DNA of 47,563 nt from Bacillota bacterium (GTDB taxonomy: Bacteria > Bacillota > Sulfobacillia > Sulfobacillales > Sulfobacillaceae). The notes beneath the pieces are model-generated. The model ran no database searches, was not told the origin of the DNA, and worked only from the letters and a program-made list of their open reading frames with translations. Of the stretch, positions 17,934-26,501 are shown in pieces. Numbering within the stretch: position 1 is the first letter of the stretch; each line of letters begins with the position of its first letter. The stretch spans positions 1-47,563 of the forward strand of contig JAJZZP010000119.1 of NCBI GenBank assembly GCA_021797515.1. The letters are read 5' to 3'. A program made the translations under genes and the position numbers.

Positions 17934-18469
17934 CCAGTTCACCGCAAAAAGAAGCGGAAAAATCTATTCTACTGACATCGGTGGAGAAAATGGAGCGATG
18001 GGCGCAAAAGTCATCATTGTGGCCCGCAACCTTTGGCCTCGCTTGTTGCGCAATTGAAATGATGAGTGTGACCAATTCGCGTTACGACTTGGCCCGTTTT
18101 GGGTCAGAGGTATTTCGTGCATCTCCCCGGCAAGCCGATTTGATGATTGTGGCGGGTCGTGTCAGTCAGAAAATGGCACCTATTTTGCGCACCATCTGGG
18201 AGCAAATGCCGGAACCGAAATGGGTCATCTCCATGGGGGCTTGCGCATCGTCGGGCGGCGTGTTTGACAACTATGCCATCATTCAAGGGGTTGACCATGT
18301 GGTGCCAGTTGACGTCTATGTTCCCGGATGCCCTCCCAATCCTGAGGCACTGATGTTCGGCATTTTGAAATTGCGCGAGATGATCGCTCAAGGGGTGCCT
18401 CCCAAATATCTGCAGTTGGAGTCGCAATTGCGCCACGAAAAGGAGGTTCGCGTGGGTGAATCAAAATGA
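17924..18469 (+). CDS. nuoB: NADH-quinone oxidoreductase subunit B
   Basis: NuoB carries cluster N2, the last iron-sulfur centre before quinone in complex I. The 181-residue protein shows the ligand pattern of adjacent cysteines (LACCAIEMM), then GACASSGG and VPGCPPNPE. The ATG at 17924 has AGGGGGA 5 bases upstream and overlaps nuoA by 10 bases; an in-frame start 21 bases earlier is less likely. It overlaps nuoC by 14 bases. Confidence 0.96.
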   Translation: MGLASSPQKEAEKSILLTSVEKMERWAQKSSLWPATFGLACCAIEMMSVTNSRYDLARFGSEVFRASPRQADLMIVAGRVSQKMAPILRTIWEQMPEPKWVISMGACASSGGVFDNYAIIQGVDHVVPVDVYVPGCPPNPEALMFGILKLREMIAQGVPPKYLQLESQLRHEKEVRVGESK

Positions 18470-18917
18470 TCCGGAAATATTAGATCGACTCGAGGCGCGG
18501 TTTCCCGGTACCCTGGAGCGCATAACCACTGTGGATCAACCCACAATTTTAGTGCCCAAAGATATGATTTTGGCCCTATTTGAGCACGTCAAAAACACCG
18601 AGGGTTACACGATGTGTTTAGATGTGGCGGCGGTCGACAATTTTCCGGCGCAGCCGCGTTTTGAACTCGTGTATCATCTATATCATCCGACCAAATACGC
18701 CAGATTGCGCGTCAAAAGCCGGGTTGGTGTAGACGAGGAAATGCCGTCAGCCACTGGGCTATGGCCGGGAACCAACTGGCCTGAACGCGAGGCTTTTGAC
18801 TTGTTTGGCGTCCGATTTACCGGGCATCCACAGATGACCCGAATTTACCTGCCAGAAGATTGGGAGGGGCATCCGCTACGTAAGGATTATCCCCTGACAG
18901 GAAATCGAGTGGACTAG
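18456..18917 (+). CDS. nuoC: NADH-quinone oxidoreductase subunit C (30 kDa subunit)
   Basis: NuoC is a peripheral-arm subunit that clasps NuoD and NuoB near the quinone pocket. The 153-residue protein ends with the family signature [18 protein letters not shown] followed by [19 protein letters not shown]. It starts at GTG with AGGAGG 9 bases upstream. NuoC and NuoD are separate genes here, not fused as in Escherichia coli. Confidence 0.95.
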   Translation: MNQNDPEILDRLEARFPGTLERITTVDQPTILVPKDMILALFEHVKNTEGYTMCLDVAAVDNFPAQPRFELVYHLYHPTKYARLRVKSRVGVDEEMPSATGLWPGTNWPEREAFDLFGVRFTGHPQMTRIYLPEDWEGHPLRKDYPLTGNRVD

Positions 18918-18928
18918 GAGGCGAACAG

Positions 18929-20128
18929 ATGGTAACAGCGGACCCAGAGCGCCTGATGGATGGCGAAACCATGATTATTAACCTAGGCCCTCAGCACCCG
19001 AGCACTCACGGCGTACTGCGGGTTCGGTTGGAACTGGACGGGGAACGCGTCGTTCACGCGGAACCCGTTATCGGGTACCTACATACGGGATTTGAAAAGA
19101 CTGCGGAAAGTCTGACATATCAGCAATGCAACACCGTTACCGATCGATTGGATTACTTGGCGCCGATGACTAACAACTTGGCCTATGTTCTGGCGGTAGA
19201 AAAGCTGATGAATTTAGAAGTACCGAAACGGGCGCAATATATCCGCGTTTTATTCGCGGAATTGACCCGCGTAGCTAGTCATCTGGTGTGGTTGGGAACT
19301 CACGTGATGGACTTGGGAGCAATGAGTTTATTTTTTTACACCATGCGGGAACGCGAGGTGATATTGGATTTAATTGAGGCGGCCGCAGGGGTGCGCATGA
19401 ATCCGAGTTATTTTCGCGTGGGCGGTCTCGCGTATGATCTTCCGGATGGGTTTCATGACAAAGTACGCGACCTCATTAAGGATTTTCCTCGGTGGATGAA
19501 ATCTTACCGCAATTTATTCGAGGGCAATCCGTTAATCAATGAACGGTTGGAAGGAATCGCGGTGCTAACCCTGGAACAGGCGCTGGATTGGTGTGCCACT
19601 GGCCCCAACTTGAGAGGGAGCGGTTTGCCACTAGACTTGCGCAAGGACGAGCCGTATTCCGCTTATGACGAGTTTGACTTTAAGGTGTGTACTCGAACTG
19701 AGGGAGACGCGTACGCCAGATTTTGGGTTCGCATTGATGAAATCTACGAATCCATGAAAATCATTGAGCAAGCCCTGGAAAAGATCACGCCTCATGGACC
19801 GTATACTACTTCCGATCGCAAGGTAGCGTTGCCTCCCCGTGAAGAAATTTATGGCAACATGGAAGCCTTGATTCACCAATTTAAGTTGGTTACCGCGGGA
19901 TTCCCGGTGCCACGTGGTGAAGTTTATCAGGGTGTAGAGGGCCCTCGAGGAGAAATGGGATTTTATTTAGTGTCTGATGGCGGGCCTAAACCCTATCGTT
20001 GGCGAGCACGGACACCATCGTTCTACAATTTGCAAACGTTGCCGATTCTTTGCAAAGATGGTTTGGTGGCAGACGTGATTACCGCTATTGGCAGCATCGA
20101 TATTATGTTGGGAGATGTCGACAAATGA
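18929..20128 (+). CDS. nuoD: NADH-quinone oxidoreductase subunit D (49 kDa subunit)
   Basis: NuoD forms the quinone-binding pocket with NuoB. The 399-residue protein has the family motifs NLGPQHPSTHGVLR (with the quinone-contacting histidine), PVIGYLHTGFEK, YLAPM and the C-terminal GDVDK end. GGAGG lies 8 bases before the ATG. The stop overlaps the nuoE start as ATGA, the first of several such couplings in this operon. Confidence 0.97.
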   Translation: MVTADPERLMDGETMIINLGPQHPSTHGVLRVRLELDGERVVHAEPVIGYLHTGFEKTAESLTYQQCNTVTDRLDYLAPMTNNLAYVLAVEKLMNLEVPKRAQYIRVLFAELTRVASHLVWLGTHVMDLGAMSLFFYTMREREVILDLIEAAAGVRMNPSYFRVGGLAYDLPDGFHDKVRDLIKDFPRWMKSYRNLFEGNPLINERLEGIAVLTLEQALDWCATGPNLRGSGLPLDLRKDEPYSAYDEFDFKVCTRTEGDAYARFWVRIDEIYESMKIIEQALEKITPHGPYTTSDRKVALPPREEIYGNMEALIHQFKLVTAGFPVPRGEVYQGVEGPRGEMGFYLVSDGGPKPYRWRARTPSFYNLQTLPILCKDGLVADVITAIGSIDIMLGDVDK

Positions 20129-20592
20129 AACCGGAGTGGCAAGTTTGGGCGAAAGAGGCCAAAGAGGAGTTCCCTCGTGCCAATTCCGCTTTGATGCCGT
20201 TGTTGCATCGGATTCAATTGGAAGAAGGCTGGTTGTCTGATGCGACCATTGCCGATGTAGCCCAGTTAATGGGGTTGCCGGTGCAATACGTGGAGTCGGT
20301 TGTCTCGTTCTATTCCTTGTTTCATCAACAACCAATGGGAAAAAAGGTCGTCCACGTCTGCGTAGGGTTGTCGTGCGCACTGGCCGGGTCGGATGAATTA
20401 ATGCACCACTTGGAACAGCGGCTGGGTATTAAAGAGGGGCAGTCTACGGCAGATGGTGCGTATACCTTATTAGAAGCCGAGTGTTTGGCGGCGTGTGATA
20501 AGGCGCCTGTGGCTCAGGTCAATCTTCGTTACGTAGGGCCAGTATCCCCCGACGATGCGACACAACTGTTGTCCGAGGAGGTGACCTCGTGA
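20125..20592 (+). CDS. nuoE: NADH-quinone oxidoreductase subunit E (24 kDa, [2Fe-2S])
   Basis: NuoE carries [2Fe-2S] cluster N1a beside the NADH-oxidising subunit. The 155-residue protein has the thioredoxin-like C-terminal domain with four ligand cysteines in HVCVGLSC and ECLAACDKAP. Its start overlaps the nuoD stop (ATGA). Its presence with nuoF and nuoG shows that this complex has the full NADH-input module. Confidence 0.95.
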   Translation: MKPEWQVWAKEAKEEFPRANSALMPLLHRIQLEEGWLSDATIADVAQLMGLPVQYVESVVSFYSLFHQQPMGKKVVHVCVGLSCALAGSDELMHHLEQRLGIKEGQSTADGAYTLLEAECLAACDKAPVAQVNLRYVGPVSPDDATQLLSEEVTS

Positions 20593-21881
20593 GTATCAGG
20601 CACTACCTCTTGCGAAATCGTGACGTGAGAAATATAGATCAGATTGACGTTTATGAGGCCCATGAAGGATATGTGGCGCTACGGCAGACGTTAAAAGAAT
20701 ATCAGCCCGATGAATTGGTAGCGATGGTGAAAAAATCAGGACTTCGGGGACGCGGGGGCGCAGGATTTCCTACCGGTATGAAGTGGGGCTTTTTACCCAA
20801 CGACGGGCGGACTCGCTATCTGGTGGTGAATTCCGATGAGGCGGAGCCAGGCACATTTAAAGATCGGGAATTGATTGAAGAAAATCCTCATCAGTTGGTT
20901 GAGGGCATTATCATTTCCAGTTACGCTACCCGCGCTTCGGAAGCTTACATATATTGCCGCGGAGAATTTCGCCGAGGCGCCGAACAATTGCGGCGCGCGG
21001 TGCAAGAGGCCTATGATCATGGATACTTGGGAAAGCACATTTTAGGTACCGAGTTTTCACTCGACCTGAAAGTTTACCGTGGTGCCGGAGCTTATATCTG
21101 TGGTGAGGAGTCAGCACTTTTGGAGTCGCTCGAGGGAAAACGCGGGAATCCGCGGTTAAAGCCCCCGTTTCCCGCGGTGGCCGGACTTTATGGCGGCCCC
21201 ACCGTGGTAAACAATGTGGAAACGATTTGCAACCTGCCGCCATTAGTTACCTATGGCCCTGAGTGGTACACCTCTATGGGCACTGAAAAAAGCCCCGGAT
21301 TAAAAATTATGTCAGTGAGCGGCCGAGTTCGACGGCCGGGAAACTATGAAATCCCTCTGGCCACCCCCCTTCGCACGTTAATCGAAGAATATGCAGGAGG
21401 TCCTATACCGGGTCGTACCATTAAGGCTGTGATTCCTGGGGGCAGTTCCGTCCCTCTGTTGATGCCGAACCAACTCGATACTCCGTTGGACTACGAGTCC
21501 GTGATCAAGGCAGGTTCAATGCTAGGGTCCGGGGGGTGCATTGTGCTGGATGATCAAGTATGCATCGTGGGGGCCACGGCTCGGTTGGTCAGGTTCTATC
21601 GCGAAGAGTCGTGCGGCAAGTGTACACCCTGTCGTGAGGGAACCTATTGGATGACCGACGTACTGGAGCGAGTAGAGCATGGAATGGGGCAAAACAGTGA
21701 CTTGGACTTATTGTCAGATGTAGCGGACAATATTGCTGGCAAATGCTTTTGCCCCTTGGGCGATGCGTCGCTTGGGGTGCTGGTAAGCGCCTTAAAGCAT
21801 TTCCGGCACGAATTTGAGGCACACGTGGCGGGACACGGGTGTCCGATGGGAGCGAGGCTGTATGATACGGTTAACCATTGA
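20589..21881 (+). CDS. nuoF: NADH-quinone oxidoreductase subunit F (51 kDa, FMN and NADH site)
   Basis: NuoF binds NADH, FMN and cluster N3. The 430-residue protein shows the FMN/NADH loop GRGGAGFPTGMKW, the second glycine-rich block GAGAYICGEESALLESLEG and the cluster motif SCGKCTPCREG with a later cysteine in GKCFCPLGD. It starts at GTG, overlapping the nuoE stop. Its 3' end overlaps nuoG by 20 bases. Confidence 0.97.
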   Translation: MSIRHYLLRNRDVRNIDQIDVYEAHEGYVALRQTLKEYQPDELVAMVKKSGLRGRGGAGFPTGMKWGFLPNDGRTRYLVVNSDEAEPGTFKDRELIEENPHQLVEGIIISSYATRASEAYIYCRGEFRRGAEQLRRAVQEAYDHGYLGKHILGTEFSLDLKVYRGAGAYICGEESALLESLEGKRGNPRLKPPFPAVAGLYGGPTVVNNVETICNLPPLVTYGPEWYTSMGTEKSPGLKIMSVSGRVRRPGNYEIPLATPLRTLIEEYAGGPIPGRTIKAVIPGGSSVPLLMPNQLDTPLDYESVIKAGSMLGSGGCIVLDDQVCIVGATARLVRFYREESCGKCTPCREGTYWMTDVLERVEHGMGQNSDLDLLSDVADNIAGKCFCPLGDASLGVLVSALKHFRHEFEAHVAGHGCPMGARLYDTVNH

Positions 21882-24174
21882 CGGGCAGGAGGTCACAGTT
21901 CCGGAAGGAACCATGATCGTAGACGCCGCGGCAAAACTTGGGGTCGATGTGCCCATTTATTGCTATCATCAAGCGTTGGGCCCACTTGGTGCCTGCCGTA
22001 TGTGCTTAGTTGAGGTCGAGAAAATGCCAAAGCTGGCCACGGCATGTACTACGGCGGTGACCGAAGGCATGGCGGTGCACACCCAAGGGGCCGCGGTAGA
22101 TAAAGGACGCAAGGGCGTGCTGGAGTTTTTGTTGATTAATCACCCACTGGACTGTCCCGTATGTGACAAAGGCGGTGAATGCTACCTTCAAGACTATACG
22201 TTTGAATATGGTCCTGCAGGGGGCCGTTTTCAAGAACCCAAGATTGAAAAAGTCAAGGATGGGCCCATTAATGACTTTGTATTGATTGACCAAGAGCGCT
22301 GTGTGCTCTGCCAGCGCTGCGTGCGGTTTATGCGAGAATATGTCGGTGAAGAGCAGTTGCTCCTGGAGGGACGTGGCGTGGAAACTGTGGTCACTACGGT
22401 GAATCAGGTACCAGCCTCCAGCCAATTTAGCGGCAATATCATCGACTTGTGTCCGGTTGGCGCATTGTTGTCAGCACCTTACCATCATAAGGGTCGTCCC
22501 TGGAACATTGAACGGGAAGAATCGGTTTGCCCCCATTGCCCAGTGGGCTGCACCAGCAAAATTACCGCTAGGGAAGGCCATGTGATTCGCATGGAAGGAC
22601 GTCCGATACCGGATCGTGAATGGGGCTGGCTTTGTGACCGCGGGCGTTTCGGCTATGACTTTGGGTATCACCCGGACCGTCTTTTGAGTTCTTTGGTTCA
22701 TGGCCAGGAGACGACGGCAGCTCAGGCGACCCGGCAAGTGGCCGAGTGGCTCAAAACGACGATCGCGCAACACGGCGGGAAATCGGTAGGGATGATTGTC
22801 GGGGGAACCCACACTACGGAGGAAGCCTATCAATTGCACCGGTTTGCTGACGAGGTGATTGAAACGGACGCTTTGGCCATCAGTCGGTCAGAAACCGGAT
22901 ATTTGCCCCGCGGAATCAATGGAACCTTTGACGACATCAAAACCGCCGACACCGTAGTACTGTTGGGCTCAGATCCTTACGACACGGTTCCGGTAGTACA
23001 TCTTAAATTGCGTGACCGTCTATTGCATTATCCAGCGCTGCGCGTCATTGGGGTAGGGCCGATGGTGTTGACACGCGACACCCTGCCTGGCCAAGATGTC
23101 GTGGTTAGACCAGAACAAGGAACCGCGGTGATGGCGTTAGCTTTAGCTGCAAAGCGGCCTGATGATGAGCGGGTTAGGACCTTGGTTCAACAGTTGGCGG
23201 GATTTGAACCGGCCGGGATCTCGCCAGAAACCTTGGCGCAATTGGGGACTCACCTTTTAGAGGCGGACCATCTAGTATTGCTATGGGATGGCAAAGAAGC
23301 CGACATGGCCCAAGTCTTGGCTCTATTGGCCATGTTGCGGGAAAAGCCAACGCGGGTATTGCCAACGTTTGGTCCTGCCAATTGGCGGGGATTTGAACGA
23401 GCTGGATTTCCTGCGCAATTTGATGAGCTAACCCGCCTTTTGCAAAGGGCACGGGACGGTGAGATCAAGATGTTAATGGTGTTTGGGGCTGATCTGCTTC
23501 GTGAGTACCCCAAACGGCAGTTAGTGGAGGAGGCATTTAACCAGGTGGAATACCTGGTGGTGGAAAGCGTGTTGCCGCCCGAGGGACTTAGCCATGTAGA
23601 TGCCTTATTGCCCGGCGCGGGGTGGGCTGAAGTGTATGGAACCTATATCAACATGGAAGGCCGGATTCAAGTGGCCATGGCTGGGGTGCAACCGCCGGGT
23701 CAGGCGCGCCCAGTCAAAACCTATCTGACGACTTGGGCCCATCACCTGATGAAGACGCTGAATGTTGAAGACGACTGGGATCCATTTGATGATGACAGTG
23801 GAGACTTGCTGCCACCGCAGCCGATTGACCAAGAGGTGCATCCCGTGTTACGACCTGAGGAATCCGGTGCCGATTTGGTGCTAATCACAGGATCTCTGAT
23901 ATGGGAATCGGGGCAGCCGTCAGAAATATTGGCACCGCGGATCCCAGAATTCACCGGTAAAATCAATGACCAGGATGCTCAGCGACTTGGGCTGCCGATG
24001 CGTGCGTGTCATATCTTGGTGAGTCAGGATGGTGAGAGCATCGTGGCTGGGGTTGCTCCAGACTCAAGAGTGCCACGGGGAATTTTATGGCTGCCGCAGG
24101 GAGTTTTTGGTGCCAATCGTTTACACAATGGGCCGGTAACCGCTCAGGTGGTTCATGAGGAGGTTACGGCATGA
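21862..24174 (+). CDS. nuoG: NADH-quinone oxidoreductase subunit G (75 kDa)
   Basis: NuoG carries several iron-sulfur clusters of the electron wire. In the 770-residue protein the [2Fe-2S] N1b ligands are C34, C45, C48 and C62. N5 is bound by H94, C98, C101 and C107. N4 is bound by C147, C150, C153 and the cysteine in DLCPVGAL. A further CPHCPVGC block opens the large molybdopterin-oxidoreductase-like domain and may hold an N7-type cluster. The ATG at 21862 follows GGGAG; the upstream in-frame extension lies inside nuoF and is rejected. The nuoH start overlaps its stop. Confidence 0.96.
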   Translation: MIRLTIDGQEVTVPEGTMIVDAAAKLGVDVPIYCYHQALGPLGACRMCLVEVEKMPKLATACTTAVTEGMAVHTQGAAVDKGRKGVLEFLLINHPLDCPVCDKGGECYLQDYTFEYGPAGGRFQEPKIEKVKDGPINDFVLIDQERCVLCQRCVRFMREYVGEEQLLLEGRGVETVVTTVNQVPASSQFSGNIIDLCPVGALLSAPYHHKGRPWNIEREESVCPHCPVGCTSKITAREGHVIRMEGRPIPDREWGWLCDRGRFGYDFGYHPDRLLSSLVHGQETTAAQATRQVAEWLKTTIAQHGGKSVGMIVGGTHTTEEAYQLHRFADEVIETDALAISRSETGYLPRGINGTFDDIKTADTVVLLGSDPYDTVPVVHLKLRDRLLHYPALRVIGVGPMVLTRDTLPGQDVVVRPEQGTAVMALALAAKRPDDERVRTLVQQLAGFEPAGISPETLAQLGTHLLEADHLVLLWDGKEADMAQVLALLAMLREKPTRVLPTFGPANWRGFERAGFPAQFDELTRLLQRARDGEIKMLMVFGADLLREYPKRQLVEEAFNQVEYLVVESVLPPEGLSHVDALLPGAGWAEVYGTYINMEGRIQVAMAGVQPPGQARPVKTYLTTWAHHLMKTLNVEDDWDPFDDDSGDLLPPQPIDQEVHPVLRPEESGADLVLITGSLIWESGQPSEILAPRIPEFTGKINDQDAQRLGLPMRACHILVSQDGESIVAGVAPDSRVPRGILWLPQGVFGANRLHNGPVTAQVVHEEVTA

Positions 24175-25157
24175 TTCAAATTGTGCTTTTAATTGTCAAA
24201 GTCATCTTGTTGCTGCTGATTTTAATGGGAGGATTTGCCTACACCATGCTGGCGGAACGGCGCTTCTTGGGATTTTTCCAATTGCGGTTGGGACCAAACC
24301 GGGTGGGACCAGGGGGCCTTTTTCAGCCGTTGGCCGATGCGGTCAAGATGATGTTGAAAGAAGACTTGATGCCATTGCAAGCGGATTCCGTGGTGTATCG
24401 TCTGGCGCCAGTATTTTCTTTGTTGGCGGCTTTGTCGGTGGACGCGGTAATTCCGTTTGGGGCGCCCATTCATATTTTTGGGCAAACAGTCAGCCTGGAT
24501 ATTGCGAATCCCGGTATCGGACTGCTGATAGCGTTTGCGTTCAGCTCGCTCGGAATTTACGGAATTGTGCTTGGCGGTTGGGCTTCGCAAAACAAATATT
24601 CGTTGCTTGGGGGCATTCGTGCTTCGGCACAAATGATCTCTTATGAATTGGCGATGGGGCTATCGGTGTTGGGCGTGCTAATGATGGCCGGCACCGCAAA
24701 CCTCGAAAATATTGTGCTGGCTCAGAGAGCGCAGGGGTGGTTTTTCTTGCCCCAGATCATTCCGTTCTTGATTTACTTTACCACGGCTGTAGCGGAAACG
24801 AACCGCACTCCATTTGACTTGCCGGAAGCGGAGTCAGAGCTGGTTGCAGGATACCACACCGAATATTCCGGGATCCGGTTTGCGATGTTTGTCATGGCCG
24901 AGTACATCAATATGATGACGGTGAGCGGCTTGGCGGTTACCTTATTTTTTGGTGGTTGGCTGGGGCCCAGCTTTTTGCCGCCAATCATTTGGTTCTTCAT
25001 TAAAATGGCCATTGTCATATTTGTTTTCATTTGGATTCGCGCTACTTTTCCCCGATTTCGCTACGACAAACTAATGTCGTTTGGGTGGAAAGTGCTGCTG
25101 CCAATCTCGTTTATTTACTTCTTGGGAACGGCAGCATTTGTCAGCGGAATACTGTAG
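24171..25157 (+). CDS. nuoH: NADH-quinone oxidoreductase subunit H
   Basis: NuoH is the membrane subunit that closes the quinone tunnel and links the two arms of complex I. The 328-residue protein has eight predicted helices and the conserved cytoplasmic motifs AERRFLGFFQLRLGPNRVGP (in part) and ETNRTPFDLPEAESELVAGY (in part). RATFPRFRYD lies near the C-terminus. The ATG overlaps the nuoG stop. Confidence 0.97.
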   Translation: MIQIVLLIVKVILLLLILMGGFAYTMLAERRFLGFFQLRLGPNRVGPGGLFQPLADAVKMMLKEDLMPLQADSVVYRLAPVFSLLAALSVDAVIPFGAPIHIFGQTVSLDIANPGIGLLIAFAFSSLGIYGIVLGGWASQNKYSLLGGIRASAQMISYELAMGLSVLGVLMMAGTANLENIVLAQRAQGWFFLPQIIPFLIYFTTAVAETNRTPFDLPEAESELVAGYHTEYSGIRFAMFVMAEYINMMTVSGLAVTLFFGGWLGPSFLPPIIWFFIKMAIVIFVFIWIRATFPRFRYDKLMSFGWKVLLPISFIYFLGTAAFVSGIL

Positions 25158-25184
25158 TTTGCACGTGAAGGGAGGATGCTGGTC

Positions 25185-25622
25185 ATGCTAGATGGCGTAA
25201 AGGCTATGACTAAAGGTCTTGGGGTGACTTTTAAGGCGCTGTTTGAACCACGGGATACCATTGCTTATCCGGAAAAGCGCCGTGAATATTCGCCACGTTT
25301 TAGGGGGAAGCACATGTTGGCTAAAGACCCCGATGGCCATGAATTATGCGTGGGCTGCGGTCTGTGTGAGGCCGTGTGTCCGGCCCACGCCATCCGCGTG
25401 GTGGCGGCCTCAGCACCGGAGGGACAGCCCATTTCGTGGACCAACCGTTATTCGGTGGATTATGAGGTGGACTTGATTCGTTGCATTTTTTGCGGGATGT
25501 GCGAAGAAGCGTGTCCCACCAATGCGGTGCGGCTTACCCCGTTTAACGAATTAGCAGCATCGGACCGACTTGATATGATTGCGGACAAAGAAGAACTGTT
25601 GCACCCACCGGTAAGGAAATGA
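25185..25622 (+). CDS. nuoI: NADH-quinone oxidoreductase subunit I (two [4Fe-4S] clusters)
   Basis: NuoI is the TYKY-type ferredoxin subunit with clusters N6a and N6b. The 145-residue protein has two ferredoxin motifs, CVGCGLCEAVCP and CIFCGMCEEACP. Two in-frame ATG codons compete. The one at 25176 lies immediately on the GGAGG site, while the one at 25185 has the proper 9-base spacing and is preferred. Confidence 0.95.
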   Translation: MLDGVKAMTKGLGVTFKALFEPRDTIAYPEKRREYSPRFRGKHMLAKDPDGHELCVGCGLCEAVCPAHAIRVVAASAPEGQPISWTNRYSVDYEVDLIRCIFCGMCEEACPTNAVRLTPFNELAASDRLDMIADKEELLHPPVRK

Positions 25623-25635
25623 GGGACTGGGCGAG

Positions 25636-26166
25636 ATGATTCCGTTTATTATCTTGGCGGTGATAGCCATCGCCGGGGCGTTGGGCGTGATATTAGGGCG
25701 ACAGCCAGTGCACAGTGCACTGGCGCTAGTAGGAAATATTTTGGCTTTGGCTGTGCTGTATCTGCTATTATCGGCAGAGTTTCTCGCGGTGGCCCAGGTT
25801 ATTGTCTATGCCGGAGCCATTATGGTGCTGTTCTTGTTTGTGGTTACGTTGCTAACCGCGGGCAAAGAAGAGGGCGAACCGCCGGAGGAATTGGGAGGCC
25901 AACGTTGGTGGGCAGGTATTTTTGCCATCGGGATTGGGGTTGTTTTAGCAGTATTGGCAATCACACATCCAGGTTCTGCGGTCAATACCGGCATTCCTTC
26001 CAATTTTGGCACCATCCATGAAGTGGGGCATGTGTTATGGGGCCCGGACTTTCTCTATCTGATGGCAGTGGCCATTATGTTGCTGACCGCCGCGGTTGGG
26101 GTGCTGGTGTTAAATCGGCCAATGAAACGGTCGCGGGTTAGGCGACCAGGGAGGCGAGAGGCATGA
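25636..26166 (+). CDS. nuoJ: NADH-quinone oxidoreductase subunit J
   Basis: NuoJ/ND6 is a membrane subunit of the proton-pumping arm. The 176-residue protein has five helices and the characteristic third helix VIVYAGAIMVLFLFVVTLL. The N-terminal HSALALVGNILALAVLYLLL is also typical. A basic tail ends the protein. Its stop overlaps the nuoK start (ATGA). Confidence 0.93.
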   Translation: MIPFIILAVIAIAGALGVILGRQPVHSALALVGNILALAVLYLLLSAEFLAVAQVIVYAGAIMVLFLFVVTLLTAGKEEGEPPEELGGQRWWAGIFAIGIGVVLAVLAITHPGSAVNTGIPSNFGTIHEVGHVLWGPDFLYLMAVAIMLLTAAVGVLVLNRPMKRSRVRRPGRREA

Positions 26167-26465
26167 TACCGATAAATTGGGTGGTCGGACTGGCGGCGAT
26201 TATCTTTGCCATTGGCGCTATAGGGGTCATGGCGCGGCGCAACCCGCTGATTATGTTTATGTCCGCTGAGATGATGTGGAATTCAGCAGCGCTGGCGTTC
26301 ATTGCCTTTGCACGGCAGTGGCATTCCATGTCTGGGCAAATTATGGCTTTTTTGATTGTTGGAACAGCAGCGGCCGAGGTAGGGATCGGCCTGGCCATTA
26401 TCGTGACCGTATACCATCGTCGACATCGTCTCGATGTTGACGAGATATCGGGGATGAAGGGTTAA
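26163..26465 (+). CDS. nuoK: NADH-quinone oxidoreductase subunit K
   Basis: NuoK/ND4L is a three-helix subunit related to MrpC. The 100-residue protein has the conserved acidic residues in SAEMMWNSAALAF (helix 2) and in TAAAEVGIGLAIIV (helix 3), which are essential for proton transfer in the family. The length is typical. Confidence 0.94.
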   Translation: MIPINWVVGLAAIIFAIGAIGVMARRNPLIMFMSAEMMWNSAALAFIAFARQWHSMSGQIMAFLIVGTAAAEVGIGLAIIVTVYHRRHRLDVDEISGMKG

Positions 26466-26501
26466 GGCGGGTATCAGATGATAAGAAGGAGCGTTTAAGG
26501 C